Below, in pieces: positions 8,303 to 17,630 of a DNA stretch of 64,000 nt. Positions within the stretch are counted from its first letter, which is position 1. Each line of letters starts with the position of its first letter. The stretch comes from HTCC2207 sp002685195 (lineage in GTDB: Bacteria; Pseudomonadota; Gammaproteobacteria; Pseudomonadales; Porticoccaceae). Position numbers and translations under genes: made by a program. The stretch lies in NCBI GenBank assembly GCA_051201675.1, contig CP179212.1:2356001-2420000 (forward strand). Reading direction: 5' to 3'. The notes beneath the pieces were generated by a model. It saw nothing but the letters and a program-made list of their open reading frames with translations. It made no database searches and was not told the origin of the DNA.

Positions 8303-9070
8303 ATGGCGTCTTCTCCAAAAAATAATACCAACAAGCGCAGGCCTCTTAGCCAAACCGATCCGACGCCTCTGTACTTCCGTCTCTACAGTCGATTGAAGCA
8401 AAATATTTTAGACGGCACATTAAAACATGGTAGCAAGCTCCCCACAGAGAAAGAGCTCTCTCAAGTACATAATATTTCACGAGTGACAGCCATACGAGCG
8501 CTGAACGAACTTGCCGCAGACGGTTTAGTTAGTCGGCAACGTGCTAAAGGCACTCACGTTACTCATAAATATACTCCAAAGCCGGTCAAAGCCCCCCTTA
8601 TTGGAATGCTTCAAGAGATCGAGTCAATGGCTCGTCACTCGGTCGTGAAGGTCATTGAAATCAACGATGTTCTCCCACCGGCAGAAGTATCAGATACATT
8701 TAACCTGTCCGCTGAAGAAACGACACTAAAAATGATCCGTGTTCGAATACGGGATGGAGAGCCCTTTGGCTACTACATTAGCTGGAGTCGAGGGTTGGAC
8801 GCCAGTATTAGCGAAGATAGCCTAAAAACTAACTCCCGCTTAGAAATCTTCCGCAAGAATGGCATTCACATCACTCATGTACAACAAACTTTAACCGCAG
8901 TCCCTGCATCGGTAGAGGTGGCATCTGAACTTGAAGTCGAACCTGGCTTTCCTCTTCTAAAACTCGTACGCCAGTCCTTTGATAAAGACGAGAATCTTGT
9001 CGACTTTCTGGTAGCTTTGTATCATCCAGAACGCTTCCAATATCAGATGGATTTGACGGTTGAATCTTAA
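8303..9070 (+). CDS. GntR-family regulator, HutC/UTRA subfamily
   Basis: 255 residues. The N-terminal winged helix spans roughly residues 20-90 (PLYFRLYSRLKQNIL, LPTEKELSQVHNISRVTAIRAL, ADGLVSRQRAKGT). The UTRA effector domain follows (about 100-250; ISWSRGLDASI, PLLKLVRQSFD). UTRA domains bind small ligands such as amino acids, urocanate or sugar phosphates. The gene lies between the hydrolases and the TRAP transporter in the same direction, so it probably controls both in response to the substrate or a product. Confidence 0.88.
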   Translation: MASSPKNNTNKRRPLSQTDPTPLYFRLYSRLKQNILDGTLKHGSKLPTEKELSQVHNISRVTAIRALNELAADGLVSRQRAKGTHVTHKYTPKPVKAPLIGMLQEIESMARHSVVKVIEINDVLPPAEVSDTFNLSAEETTLKMIRVRIRDGEPFGYYISWSRGLDASISEDSLKTNSRLEIFRKNGIHITHVQQTLTAVPASVEVASELEVEPGFPLLKLVRQSFDKDENLVDFLVALYHPERFQYQMDLTVES

Positions 9071-9105
9071 CCATAAGCATTTTTAATATTAAAGGAAGTA
9101 AAACG

Positions 9106-9138
9106 ATGACCCCAAATCAGTATGCATCTTTTAATTAA
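9106..9138 (+). other. 10-codon micro-ORF overlapping the dctP start
   Basis: The best ribosome binding site in front of the TRAP gene (AAAGGAAG, 9091-9098) is positioned for the ATG at 9106, not for the dctP start at 9122. ATG 9106 opens a ten-residue frame, MTPNQYASFN, that stops at 9138, inside dctP in another frame. It may couple or throttle translation of the binding protein. It could also be an accident. Confidence 0.35.
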
Positions 9139-10159
9139 ACAACTGTCTGTACTTATTTGTTTGATTCTTTTAGTTTTTACTACCCCAGTAAAGGCTGCGC
9201 CCCCAGCTCTGCGAGTCGCTAGCTTTATCAGCCCTTTAAGTCCCCAAAATGCTGACGTTATTGCTCCCTGGATCCAAAATCTTGAAAAGCTTAGTGATAA
9301 CGAATTGGACGCGGATTTCTATCCGGGTGGAAGCCTTGGTAGGCATGGAGACTACCAACTTAAGTTATTGCTCGATGGTGTGCATGACGTTTCACTTATT
9401 GTGCCTGGCTACACACCAGGACGATTCCCTGACAATAATATTTTTGAATTACCCTTGCTGATGAATTCCTCCCTTGAGGCTTCACTTGCTTACTACCAAA
9501 TGATTAAAAATGGGTACTTACGAGGATACGAAGACACAAAACTTATCAGCGTGTTTATGAGTCAACCTTACTTTATACATCTCAACACTCCCTACCAAAG
9601 TCTGGATGATCTAAAAGGTAAAAAGATACGAGTAGCTGGGTACCTACAAGCTGAAATTATTCGCCGATTAGGTGGCACACCAATAGGAGGAACTCCAGTA
9701 ACACAAATTAGAGAGAGTATCAGTAGAGGACTAATAGATGGAACCTTGCTTGGCTGGGATTCGATGCATATTTTTGGAGTTAAACATGTTACTCATTACC
9801 ATATCGAAATTCCTGTTACTTATACGCCCATTCTTCTTTTAATGAACCTAGCAAGTTACGAAAGCCTAGACTCAAAGCATCGCACTTTGATAGATCTATC
9901 CAGTGGTGAAGAAATGGTTAATCAATTTAGCACCGCTACAACAGCTTTAGCATTAAAGACCTATGAGGAAACACTAGATCAGGATGGTCAGCACTTTATA
10001 ACACCAGATGAGGATGAATTAAGTAGATGGCACAAGGCTCTCTCGCCTATTGAGCAAAGTTGGATTAATCAAAACCCCAGTGGTCGATGGCGTATAAAGG
10101 GTTTGAACGAGATACTTACCGCAGTTCGCCGAGAACTAGATACAGACAGTAAATCATGA
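9122..10159 (+). CDS. dctP: TRAP transporter substrate-binding protein
   Basis: 345 residues with a signal peptide (LSVLICLILLVFTTPVKAAPP). The mature protein has DctP/TAXI-type features such as DLKGKKIRVAGYLQAEIIRRLGGTPI, where the arginine of KIRVAG normally pairs with the carboxylate of the ligand. It would bind an organic acid in the periplasm. It overlaps dctQ by 4 bp (ATGA). The start at 9122 gives a standard leader, although the strongest ribosome binding site points to a micro-ORF just before it. Confidence 0.9.
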   Translation: MHLLIKQLSVLICLILLVFTTPVKAAPPALRVASFISPLSPQNADVIAPWIQNLEKLSDNELDADFYPGGSLGRHGDYQLKLLLDGVHDVSLIVPGYTPGRFPDNNIFELPLLMNSSLEASLAYYQMIKNGYLRGYEDTKLISVFMSQPYFIHLNTPYQSLDDLKGKKIRVAGYLQAEIIRRLGGTPIGGTPVTQIRESISRGLIDGTLLGWDSMHIFGVKHVTHYHIEIPVTYTPILLLMNLASYESLDSKHRTLIDLSSGEEMVNQFSTATTALALKTYEETLDQDGQHFITPDEDELSRWHKALSPIEQSWINQNPSGRWRIKGLNEILTAVRRELDTDSKS

Positions 10160-10680
10160 TACTCACCAGTGCCATTGAGAAATCTATAAGAAAAATCACT
10201 GAGTTAATTGCCCTGATTGGACTATCCTGTCTTCTGATCCAAGCTATCATTATCGTCATAGATGTGCTGTTGCGCTTGTTTTTAAACAGCCCTCTATTTG
10301 GTATGGAAGATATAAACCAGCTTCTCATAACCATTATTCTTGCGTCTTTTTTCCCCATTCTTTTGATCGATAGCAAAAACATCACTATTGATTTCTTAGG
10401 CCAACTTTTAGGCACAAAATTTAAAGTGTGGTTGGATGTAGTAGGCCAACTCATCACCCTACTTCTCTTTATCCTTGTCGTTTGGCAACTGGCCATCTTT
10501 TCGATTGAGGTGGAGAATCAGCACACATTAATTTTACAAATTCCAATCGCACCCTTTTGGTGGCTCACAACGGGCTTAATGACTCTCTGTATACCTGCTC
10601 AACTAATAGTAACTGCCTCAAAAATACATCAAGCAATTCATTCTCACTCCGGGATCTCCGAGACAGTAGGAACTGACTGA
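10156..10680 (+). CDS. dctQ: TRAP transporter small permease
   Basis: 174 residues with four hydrophobic helices, the size and layout of DctQ. The GMEDINQLLITIILASFFPIL segment around helix 2 is characteristic. It forms the membrane complex with the large permease. It overlaps dctP by 4 bp and the next start by 1 bp (TGATG), so the three subunits are translationally coupled. Confidence 0.9.
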   Translation: MILTSAIEKSIRKITELIALIGLSCLLIQAIIIVIDVLLRLFLNSPLFGMEDINQLLITIILASFFPILLIDSKNITIDFLGQLLGTKFKVWLDVVGQLITLLLFILVVWQLAIFSIEVENQHTLILQIPIAPFWWLTTGLMTLCIPAQLIVTASKIHQAIHSHSGISETVGTD

Positions 10681-11981
10681 TGGAAGCTATTACAATCGCA
10701 TTATTGGGTATTTTGATCATGTTTGCGCTAATAGCGTTGCATGTACCTGTAGGCGTTTCTCTTGCTATTACTGGCGTGGGTGTGTTTGCGTGGATTGTCG
10801 GTTTTGACGAAGCTGTGTCTTTAATCGGCACTGAATTCTCCGCTACTTTGTCTAATATGGATTATTCAATTATTCCCTTTTTTATTTTGCTGGGCAGTCT
10901 TGCTAGTGCTGCGGGTCTATCAACAGATTTATTTAGACTTGCTAATAGTTTTTTGGGCCACAGAAGAGGCGGCTTAGCTCTGGCAACCGTAGGTGGTTGT
11001 GCAGCATTTGGTTCAGTCTGCGGTTCGTCCTTAGCAACAGTAGCCACCATGACAAGAGTTGCCCTCCCTGAAATGCTGAAACGAGGTTACAACCCCTCTT
11101 TAGCCACAGGAAGTATTGCTGCCGGTGGTGCCCTCGGCTCGCTCATTCCACCATCTTTAATTATTGTTCTCTATGCTTTGCTCACTGATTTAGATACTCG
11201 AATGCTAATGATAGCTGCGATAATCCCCGCTATGTTAGCTATTGTGATGAATGCCCTAACCATTATTACTATCGTGCGAATCAATCCAAACATCGCACCA
11301 AAAGGAGAGCGAGCGAGCTGGACTACCCGAGGACAGTCCCTCATTAAAAGCTGGCAGGTTCTTTTACTAGGTGGCGTCGTAGCCGGCGGAATCTATGGTG
11401 GGGTGTTCAATATTACTGAGGCCGCTGCGGTTGGAGTGGTAATCGCTTTTGTTATGTGTGGAATGCGAGGCCAGCTCACTAAAAGCAACCTTCGCGAAGT
11501 ACTGCAAGAGACCGCTAGTAATACAGCAATGATTTACATGATGCTAATTGGCGCGTCAATTCTTTCATATTTCTTATCTATATCACATATGCCGGAATAT
11601 ACTGTCGCTTGGATCGATTCGATGAACTTACCAGCATTTGTTGTTGTTTTGGCACTTTACCTGATGTATTTGATACTAGGCAGTATATTTGAGACTGTGG
11701 CTGCAATGGTTATCACCCTTCCTTTTGTACTACCTATAGTGACAGGACTCGGTTATGACCCCATATGGTGGGGGATCATGATGCTAAGTGTTATAGGCAC
11801 GGGGATGAATACTCCTCCCATCGGAATGAATGTTTTTGTGCTATTTGGAATGACACGAGACATACCATTGAAAACAATTTTTGCTGGAACCCTACCGTTT
11901 GTTATAAGCGATATTATCAAGCTTTTAATACTCACCACTGTTCCTGAAATAACACTTTGGTTACCCAGCATAATAGGTTGA
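10680..11981 (+). CDS. dctM: TRAP transporter large permease
   Basis: 433 residues, about 12 membrane segments. Family motifs include ALHVPVGVSLAITGVGVF, GCAAFGSVCGSSLATVATMTRVALPEM, GSIAAGGALGSLIPPSLIIVLYALLT and GMNTPPIGMNVFVLFG. It is the sodium-coupled translocating subunit of a three-part TRAP importer. It is the last gene of the operon that begins at 5683, so the imported acid is likely the substrate or a product of the hydrolases. Confidence 0.93.
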   Translation: MEAITIALLGILIMFALIALHVPVGVSLAITGVGVFAWIVGFDEAVSLIGTEFSATLSNMDYSIIPFFILLGSLASAAGLSTDLFRLANSFLGHRRGGLALATVGGCAAFGSVCGSSLATVATMTRVALPEMLKRGYNPSLATGSIAAGGALGSLIPPSLIIVLYALLTDLDTRMLMIAAIIPAMLAIVMNALTIITIVRINPNIAPKGERASWTTRGQSLIKSWQVLLLGGVVAGGIYGGVFNITEAAAVGVVIAFVMCGMRGQLTKSNLREVLQETASNTAMIYMMLIGASILSYFLSISHMPEYTVAWIDSMNLPAFVVVLALYLMYLILGSIFETVAAMVITLPFVLPIVTGLGYDPIWWGIMMLSVIGTGMNTPPIGMNVFVLFGMTRDIPLKTIFAGTLPFVISDIIKLLILTTVPEITLWLPSIIG

Positions 11982-12023
11982 AGTAAGTACTAAAAAACAC
12001 AATTTTGTTAAATCTTTAATGTT

Positions 12024-13421
12024 CTAGTCATCAAGGTCAGCAACAGCTGCAAGTCCTGCCAACCGACCATAAGTAGTCGCTGTTAATAAGCCATTACCGG
12101 CTAAATATCCCGAAGCATCAGGCCCTGAAATTCCTCTAGCTGCCCCACCCCCTGCATACAGATTTGGTAGCGCTGACCCATCCGCTCGTAAGACATGAGC
12201 ATTTTTATCTACTTTTAGTCCTCCTTGAGTATGGAATATCGCACCTGTTACTTTCACTGCATAGAATGGTGGACTCAATGCCTTCTTACCTTTAAAACTT
12301 CTGCCAAATTGATCGGTTTGATCATCATCGACTAAAGATGCTATATCTAGCAAGGTTTGGGAAACTCCATCGATTGGTAACTTAGTTTCCATGCATATCT
12401 CATCGAGACTGTCTCCCTTGCGTATCGCACCCGCCGCGACTGCTTCTTTGTAGTCATCAAATTCCAACATCAAATTGTGTCTCTGCTCATCATAAAATGT
12501 CCATGCCACAGCACCCTCTTGCCGAAGCACATCAACCGCCTGCTCAGAGTAACCTCTAGCTTCGTTAGAAAATCTGTGTCCTTTTTGATTAATTTGGACT
12601 CCACCCTCCACAATACACGGCCATAAAATCGGAATTCCGAACCCTTTGGCAAGGCCCGCATGCCCTTGGTAAGCACTCATGTCTGCAACAGCCGCTCCAA
12701 GTGCATCACCCCAAAGTACTGCGTCACCCTTGTTCCCTGGATGTCCAAAAAACTCTCCATCTTTAATTTCTGGAATATATTGACTCAACATTTGTGGGTT
12801 ACCGGCAAAACCACAGCAGGCAAGTATTATTGCTCGGCATCCTAAATCTTCAGAGCTGCCATCTGGTCTTTCAAATCGCACACCGTAAACACGCCCATCG
12901 TCATCAGCGAATAAATTGGTTACCCTAGCATTTGTTAAAATAGGAACCCCTTCTCTTTCAATCGCATGACTTAAACTACCCATTAATTCGGCTCCTGATC
13001 GATTTGGCGTGCCATGCATGCGCATAACCGAATGACCGGGATAAACAAAGCTATCAACAAGGGATAAGGGGACTTCGCAGTCATTCACTAACCATTCAAT
13101 GGTGTTAGCTGACTCTTGAGCAAGCGCTAAGGCCAGCTCCTCATCAGTTCTGAATTTAGACTTTGCGCAAATGTCCTGTGCAAAAATCTCAGGTGAGTCA
13201 GTGATGTCCGCTTCTTTCTGGGCAGATGTTCCAGCCGCGGGAATAAGACCCGTCGACATGGCGCTGGTCCCCAGTGCACTGGGATCACGCTCAAGAATCA
13301 AAACTTCGCCACCTGCTGCCTGTGCAGCTAAGCCAGCGCAAAGCCCGCAAGCCCCCGCTCCAATGACAGCTACGTCCAATTCAAAACTAAAATCAGCTTC
13401 AGATAAACTAAGAATACTCAT
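12024..13421 (-). CDS. FAD-dependent oxidoreductase, fumarate reductase / 3-ketosteroid dehydrogenase type
   Basis: 465 residues from the ATG at 13421 (an upstream TTG at 13427 is possible). The dinucleotide-binding motif AVIGAGACGLCAGLAAQAAG ends in the ribose-binding acid of ILERD. The C-terminal block GGLKVDKNAHVLRADGSALPNLYAGGGAARGISG is characteristic of the flavoprotein family that contains fumarate reductase, urocanate reductase and ketosteroid dehydrogenase. It has no signal peptide, so it acts in the cytoplasm or with a cytoplasmic electron carrier. It follows the lyase gene by 20 bp on the same strand, probably in one transcript. It is convergent with the TRAP operon. Substrate unknown. 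Confidence 0.78.
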   Translation of the reverse strand: MSILSLSEADFSFELDVAVIGAGACGLCAGLAAQAAGGEVLILERDPSALGTSAMSTGLIPAAGTSAQKEADITDSPEIFAQDICAKSKFRTDEELALALAQESANTIEWLVNDCEVPLSLVDSFVYPGHSVMRMHGTPNRSGAELMGSLSHAIEREGVPILTNARVTNLFADDDGRVYGVRFERPDGSSEDLGCRAIILACCGFAGNPQMLSQYIPEIKDGEFFGHPGNKGDAVLWGDALGAAVADMSAYQGHAGLAKGFGIPILWPCIVEGGVQINQKGHRFSNEARGYSEQAVDVLRQEGAVAWTFYDEQRHNLMLEFDDYKEAVAAGAIRKGDSLDEICMETKLPIDGVSQTLLDIASLVDDDQTDQFGRSFKGKKALSPPFYAVKVTGAIFHTQGGLKVDKNAHVLRADGSALPNLYAGGGAARGISGPDASGYLAGNGLLTATTYGRLAGLAAVADLDD

Positions 13422-13441
13422 AATCAAACTCTAACTAAATA

Positions 13442-14353
13442 TCATGTTTTTTGTTCAGATTTTGGAAATACTCCTGCCTTGGCCAACATACTTGGTACAG
13501 ATGCCTGCAAAGGTCCCTCTAGCCACTGAGCAGTCTCAATTACCTTGTCGATATTAATATTGGTTCTCATACCCATTCTATTGATCATATACAGTAAATC
13601 TTCTGTCGCAACATTACCCGTGGCTGCAGGAGCAAAAGGACAACCGCCCACTCCACCGCAACTGGCATCGAAACTTCTAACACCTTCTTGGATCGCAACA
13701 TAGGTATTGGCGACAGCTGTGTTTCTTGTATTATGAAAGTGGCAGCGCAACTTTATATCAAGATTCAACCGATTGATCCCTGTTAGTAAACGGCTAACAT
13801 CAGAAGGGCTAGCCACACCAATCGTGTCAGCTAATGCAATCTCTTTGTAACCTATGTCCGCAAGACGCTCGACTAAATTGATCACCTGACCTTGCGGTAT
13901 TTCTCCCTCAAACGGGCATCCAAATGCAGCGCTAACTGTGACGCCATTAATAATATTTGTTGTTTCAGCCTGCTTACAAATATCAGTAACGTTTTGCATA
14001 GTCTGGTCAATGCTAGCACCTTGATTTCGCATATTAAATGTCTCAGAAGCAACCACCACGCAATTAATCTCATCAATACCGGTGGTAATCGCTCTCTCAT
14101 AACCACGCATATTCAAAACAAGACCGATAAATGTTAAGCCATGTTGCCTAGGCAAACCCTGAATAACCTGCTCTGCGTCAGCCATTTGAGGAACACGCTT
14201 TGGATTAACGAAACTAACCGCCTCCATTCGCCGAACCCCTGAATCGACTAATCTTTGGATAAGTTCTAACTTGACGCTAGTATCCAAAAGTACTGGCTGG
14301 CTCTGAAGTCCATCTCTAGGGCTAACATCAACTATTTCTACAAAATCAGACAT
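13442..14353 (-). CDS. HMG-CoA lyase-family enzyme (copy 1)
   Basis: 303 residues of a DRE-TIM metallolyase. Catalytic elements are visible: SPRDGLQ at residues 11-17, CHFHNTRNT (metal-binding HxH) and GGVGGCPFAPAATGN with the catalytic Cys238. The family cleaves 3-hydroxy-3-methylglutaryl-CoA to acetyl-CoA and acetoacetate, and related members cleave other 3-hydroxy-3-methyl acyl-CoAs. It has a GAGG ribosome binding site. A second, clearly different paralogue is at 38257, so the two probably serve separate pathways rather than leucine degradation alone. No CoA ligase or transferase is adjacent. Confidence 0.85.
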   Translation of the reverse strand: MSDFVEIVDVSPRDGLQSQPVLLDTSVKLELIQRLVDSGVRRMEAVSFVNPKRVPQMADAEQVIQGLPRQHGLTFIGLVLNMRGYERAITTGIDEINCVVVASETFNMRNQGASIDQTMQNVTDICKQAETTNIINGVTVSAAFGCPFEGEIPQGQVINLVERLADIGYKEIALADTIGVASPSDVSRLLTGINRLNLDIKLRCHFHNTRNTAVANTYVAIQEGVRSFDASCGGVGGCPFAPAATGNVATEDLLYMINRMGMRTNINIDKVIETAQWLEGPLQASVPSMLAKAGVFPKSEQKT

Positions 14354-14438
14354 GGTATTCCTCTATTACTTGGGAAATAAAAAGCAGGTGATCATTATGG
14401 CTTGTTGACCCACTTTATCGAACTTGAAGCCAAAATAA

Positions 14439-14466
14439 AGCCGGAGCAACTAAAGCTGCTCCGGCT
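14439..14466 (-). terminator. Rho-independent terminator of the second TonB receptor gene
   Basis: Perfect 10-bp GC-rich stem: AGCCGGAGCA (14439-14448) pairs with TGCTCCGGCT (14457-14466) over an 8-base loop. On the minus strand it is followed by a T-rich run (TTTATTTT, about 14431-14438). It lies 26 bp past the receptor stop codon. Confidence 0.9.
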
Positions 14467-14491
14467 AGACTTGCTTCAAGCTTTGGTGAGT

Positions 14492-17122
14492 TTAGAACTT
14501 AATCGAAGCTCTTACACCAAACACTCTCTTATCGGGAAGTGACATCGCTAGGATTCTAGGTCCTGCAGCAGTTTCGCCGCCGCCCATTTCACCAGTGATA
14601 CCTGAAAGGTCCCACATTGCCTGGAGTCCTTTAGGCTGCTCATCTTCAAAACAGTTGGTACAGAACAGTTCAAGTCTGTAAGTATCTGTATCTAAACCTG
14701 TTCTAAGATTAATTCGCTGACCTGTTCCAGTGTGAGCAAGCATCGCATTTGATGCATACATCTTACCGGTATATATTACGTCAGCTCTAGCAAAGAACTC
14801 TCCTGCAGCAACATCTTTATTGAAGTCCAAAGAAACACTACCACTAGTTTTTGGGTATCTAGAGAACTGGTTCCCTACAGCTAAACTTGCATCTCCTAAA
14901 AGATCCTGTGCATCTGGACTACTAAAGGTATTACCCAGTTCACTGTCATTAAGCGCATAAGTGAAGCCTAATGTGAGATTTTCATTCAGTAGCACAGTTC
15001 CCTCAAGCTCCAATCCATTTAGCTCAGCATTACCACCTTGACCGGTGATATTACCCGTAGGCACTTGAATCGCGTTTCCATCTTCATCAACATCTGAATA
15101 AAACGCTACTGATGGAATATGAACATTGGTAAGATCAGTTGAGTAATATGCAGCAGATACAAAGCCACGCCCATCAAGGAAGCTTCGTTTGAGACCAAGT
15201 TCCCAGTTCTCAGCAACTTCTTCATCAACCTCAACATCTGCACCACCCGTTTGACCAGAGATCTCAGCAAGCTGTGAATCACTTAAGCCAATCAAAGCTG
15301 GGTTGAACAAACCAGGAAGGACACCTTCAGCATAACTTAGATAAATAGTAGTATCTTCGTTAGCCTTAAAGTCTGCAATGAACCGAGGCATGGTACTGGT
15401 GAATTCACCAATAGCGTTGCGCACTTCAACAGTACTACCATTGTCATAGCTACCTTCATTCACCTCGTCCTTTTGGCGACGAACTTCAGCACTTAGACTC
15501 AACTTCTCAGTCAAATCATAAGTCAATGTCGCGTACACAGCACTAGTGTTTATTGTTGCCCACTGGGTGTTAGTAGCATTAGACGTTTGCTCACCATACC
15601 AACCACAACGATCAGCACCCCATGCATTACAAAGAGGTACATTACCTCCCTCTATTGGATTACCAACTCTTATAGGATCACCATTTGCACCATCATTGCG
15701 AAGCGTGTAGCCAAACATACTACCAATGATCTGAGACATATTGTTCATCTCAACATCACTGTATCCTACCGACCAACGAAGTCTTTGATCATCAGACGAG
15801 GATAAACGAACCTCCCAAGAGGAATCCTCCATCGCTTGCATTCTCAAATCCTGCGCATCAGCCGGATGGTTTGCCCAAAAACTACCCCATATGGCTCCAC
15901 CCTGGCCAGCGAGATCAAGGTTTTCTGTTGCTCGACGATCAAGATCATTATGAGAACCATAGCTATTCTCATGAGCGGCATAGATAACGTTTAAATTCAT
16001 ACCGTTATCGAAGTCATAGTCGATAGCTAAACTAACTTCCTCAGCATCTCTTTCTAAACCAAAGTGGTCAGGAGCGATGAGGTCAGGCGTACTACGCACA
16101 CCGTTCCAGAGAGGGAAAGTACCATTAGTGTGGCTGTTCAACATAGCGAGAGCTCTAGGGGAACCCGTATCCATGCCAATATGAGCAGCCGAAGGAATAG
16201 GGACTTCGCCACATACATAATCCAATGGGACCATTGGGTGACTCAATCCATTTACTGGGTCATAGGCCAAACGATTCACCATTGCGCCTGGCTGACAGTT
16301 GGTGTAACCACTGCGATAGTCAAGTGCTGTTGCAGCATCTGGACCATCATTATCTTTCCAAGTGTGGTAGCGTAATTTCGCAGAAAGATTGTCTGAAGGA
16401 TTAAATGCTAGAGTCAGAGAGAAATCATCTGTTGATCTGGCGCCTAATTTTTGGCCAGCAACTGCTGCGTTATCATATTGCCCGCCAGTTTCATAAGCAC
16501 TCGCAGTTACTCGGTATCCAATGCTTTCAGTGATTGGTCCGTCTAAAGTAATGGCTCTTCGAGACAATCCATACTGACCCGATGTAACGTCAACTCTACC
16601 TGAGAACTCATCACCTGGATCTTTAGTAATAATATTTAAAGCACCGGTATAAGTTGAACGGCCAAAGTGAGCACCCTGAGGTCCTTTAAGCACTTCAATT
16701 CGCTCCACGTTCTCAATTGAACCAAATTCTGGACCGATGGTAGGTGCACCATCAATAAATACACTAGCCGCTTGGCGATGCATTAAATCTGTTCTTGGAT
16801 TCATGCCTCTAAAAATAAGACGTCTGCTCTCTCGGCTATTTTTACCAACAGCATTCTCTGAATAGAAAAAGCCAGGGCTAAAGGAAACGATGTCTTGTAA
16901 TTCATTGATACCCTTAACCTCAATATCAGCAGAAGTCAAAGCAGTAATCGTATAAGGCGCGTCTTGAATCGACTCGTCACGCTTACGTGCAGTAACTGTA
17001 ATTTCCTCTAGCTGCAAACGCTCTTCATCTTGCGCGTTAGCGACCGAAACAAATCCAGAGCCTGCTGCAACCGTCATAGCTACAAATAAGCTTGCTCTTT
17101 TAAATTGGAATTTATTTTTCAT
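14492..17122 (-). CDS. TonB-dependent receptor (full length)
   Basis: 876 residues. Signal peptide (ASLFVAMTVAAGSGFVSVANA), TonB-box region EEITVTARKR, plug with ITALTSADIEVKGINEL, FRGMNPRTD and ERIEVLKGPQGAHFGRSTYTGALNI, a long beta-barrel, and the terminal phenylalanine (RVFGVRASIKF) needed for outer-membrane assembly. It has its own strong terminator. A 508-bp upstream region shared with a diheme cytochrome gene carries a 60-bp block that recurs in front of the IclR regulator, which suggests IclR control. Substrate is unknown; the family handles siderophores but also sugars and lignin- or polymer-derived compounds. Confidence 0.95.
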   Translation of the reverse strand: MKNKFQFKRASLFVAMTVAAGSGFVSVANAQDEERLQLEEITVTARKRDESIQDAPYTITALTSADIEVKGINELQDIVSFSPGFFYSENAVGKNSRESRRLIFRGMNPRTDLMHRQAASVFIDGAPTIGPEFGSIENVERIEVLKGPQGAHFGRSTYTGALNIITKDPGDEFSGRVDVTSGQYGLSRRAITLDGPITESIGYRVTASAYETGGQYDNAAVAGQKLGARSTDDFSLTLAFNPSDNLSAKLRYHTWKDNDGPDAATALDYRSGYTNCQPGAMVNRLAYDPVNGLSHPMVPLDYVCGEVPIPSAAHIGMDTGSPRALAMLNSHTNGTFPLWNGVRSTPDLIAPDHFGLERDAEEVSLAIDYDFDNGMNLNVIYAAHENSYGSHNDLDRRATENLDLAGQGGAIWGSFWANHPADAQDLRMQAMEDSSWEVRLSSSDDQRLRWSVGYSDVEMNNMSQIIGSMFGYTLRNDGANGDPIRVGNPIEGGNVPLCNAWGADRCGWYGEQTSNATNTQWATINTSAVYATLTYDLTEKLSLSAEVRRQKDEVNEGSYDNGSTVEVRNAIGEFTSTMPRFIADFKANEDTTIYLSYAEGVLPGLFNPALIGLSDSQLAEISGQTGGADVEVDEEVAENWELGLKRSFLDGRGFVSAAYYSTDLTNVHIPSVAFYSDVDEDGNAIQVPTGNITGQGGNAELNGLELEGTVLLNENLTLGFTYALNDSELGNTFSSPDAQDLLGDASLAVGNQFSRYPKTSGSVSLDFNKDVAAGEFFARADVIYTGKMYASNAMLAHTGTGQRINLRTGLDTDTYRLELFCTNCFEDEQPKGLQAMWDLSGITGEMGGGETAAGPRILAMSLPDKRVFGVRASIKF

Positions 17123-17263
17123 GTTTTTTATCTCCTGACCGTAGATCGTGTCACCTTAACGATACAAAATACAGTCTATATTTATTTAATAATCGGTCTA
17201 GCAAATATCCGACTCCCCCCACCTCCACAAGCAAACTTTGGTCAAACTAAGCGCTTTTTCCTC

Positions 17264-17285
17264 ATTAGAGTGTTTTAACTCTAAT
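17264..17285. repeat. Inverted repeat ATTAGAG-N8-CTCTAAT
   Basis: Perfect 7-bp arms with an 8-bp centre, 18 bp before the shared 60-bp block and about 140 bp upstream of the TonB receptor start. It may be an operator. A single copy was seen. Confidence 0.35.
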
Positions 17286-17302
17286 TCGGATGGTGACTGA
17301 TG

Positions 17303-17362
17303 TCAAATTATTCTTATACATATTTTATATATTCATATATATGTATAATGGCTTTTATCAAA
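17303..17362. promoter_or_regulatory. 60-bp block shared with the iclR promoter (copy A)
   Basis: Aligned without gaps to 23621-23680, 48 of 60 positions agree by my count. The core ATTCATATATATGTAT is a slightly imperfect version of the palindrome seen at 23648-23665. The block begins TCAAAT and ends ATCAAA in both places. Because copy B sits in front of an IclR-type regulator, copy A may be its binding site at the TonB receptor and cytochrome promoters. Confidence 0.6.
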
Positions 17363-17576
17363 GGATTACGTTATTAGGCTTAAAATCGAGGATATTTGGG
17401 TTTATTTAATAAATAGTTCTCATATATGTATTTGAGTTATTGCCTATAGGTTTTATTGATATTTTAGGTTGTTGCGTTAAAGTGTAGTAGTAATCAGATG
17501 CATTGAGTAAAAAGATGTAATAAGAGATACCACTTACTATTATAGTTAGAGGTAACAGTGGCTAAGCTCATCCTCA

Positions 17577-17620
17577 CAAGACAATAAATGATGCAAGGCA
17601 ATAAATGACACAAGACAAGG
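17577..17620 (+). repeat. Three direct repeats with 17-bp period
   Basis: CAAGACAATAAATGA (17577-17591), CAAGGCAATAAATGA (17594-17608) and a partial CAAGACAAGG (17611-17620) follow one another with a 17-bp step, immediately before the cytochrome start. They lie in the probable 5' untranslated region, so they may be regulatory or a slipped duplication. Confidence 0.55.
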
Positions 17621-17630
17621 TATAGGTGAT

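Larger units (their letters stand above)
17123..17630. promoter_or_regulatory. Long divergent regulatory region, TonB receptor / diheme cytochrome
   Basis: 508 bp without a gene. From left to right it holds an inverted repeat ATTAGAG-N8-CTCTAAT (17264-17285), the 60-bp AT-rich block repeated at 23621 (17303-17362), a second CTCATATATGTATTTGAG near-palindrome around 17419-17436, and three direct repeats spaced 17 bp apart directly before the cytochrome gene (17577-17620). Confidence 0.6.
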
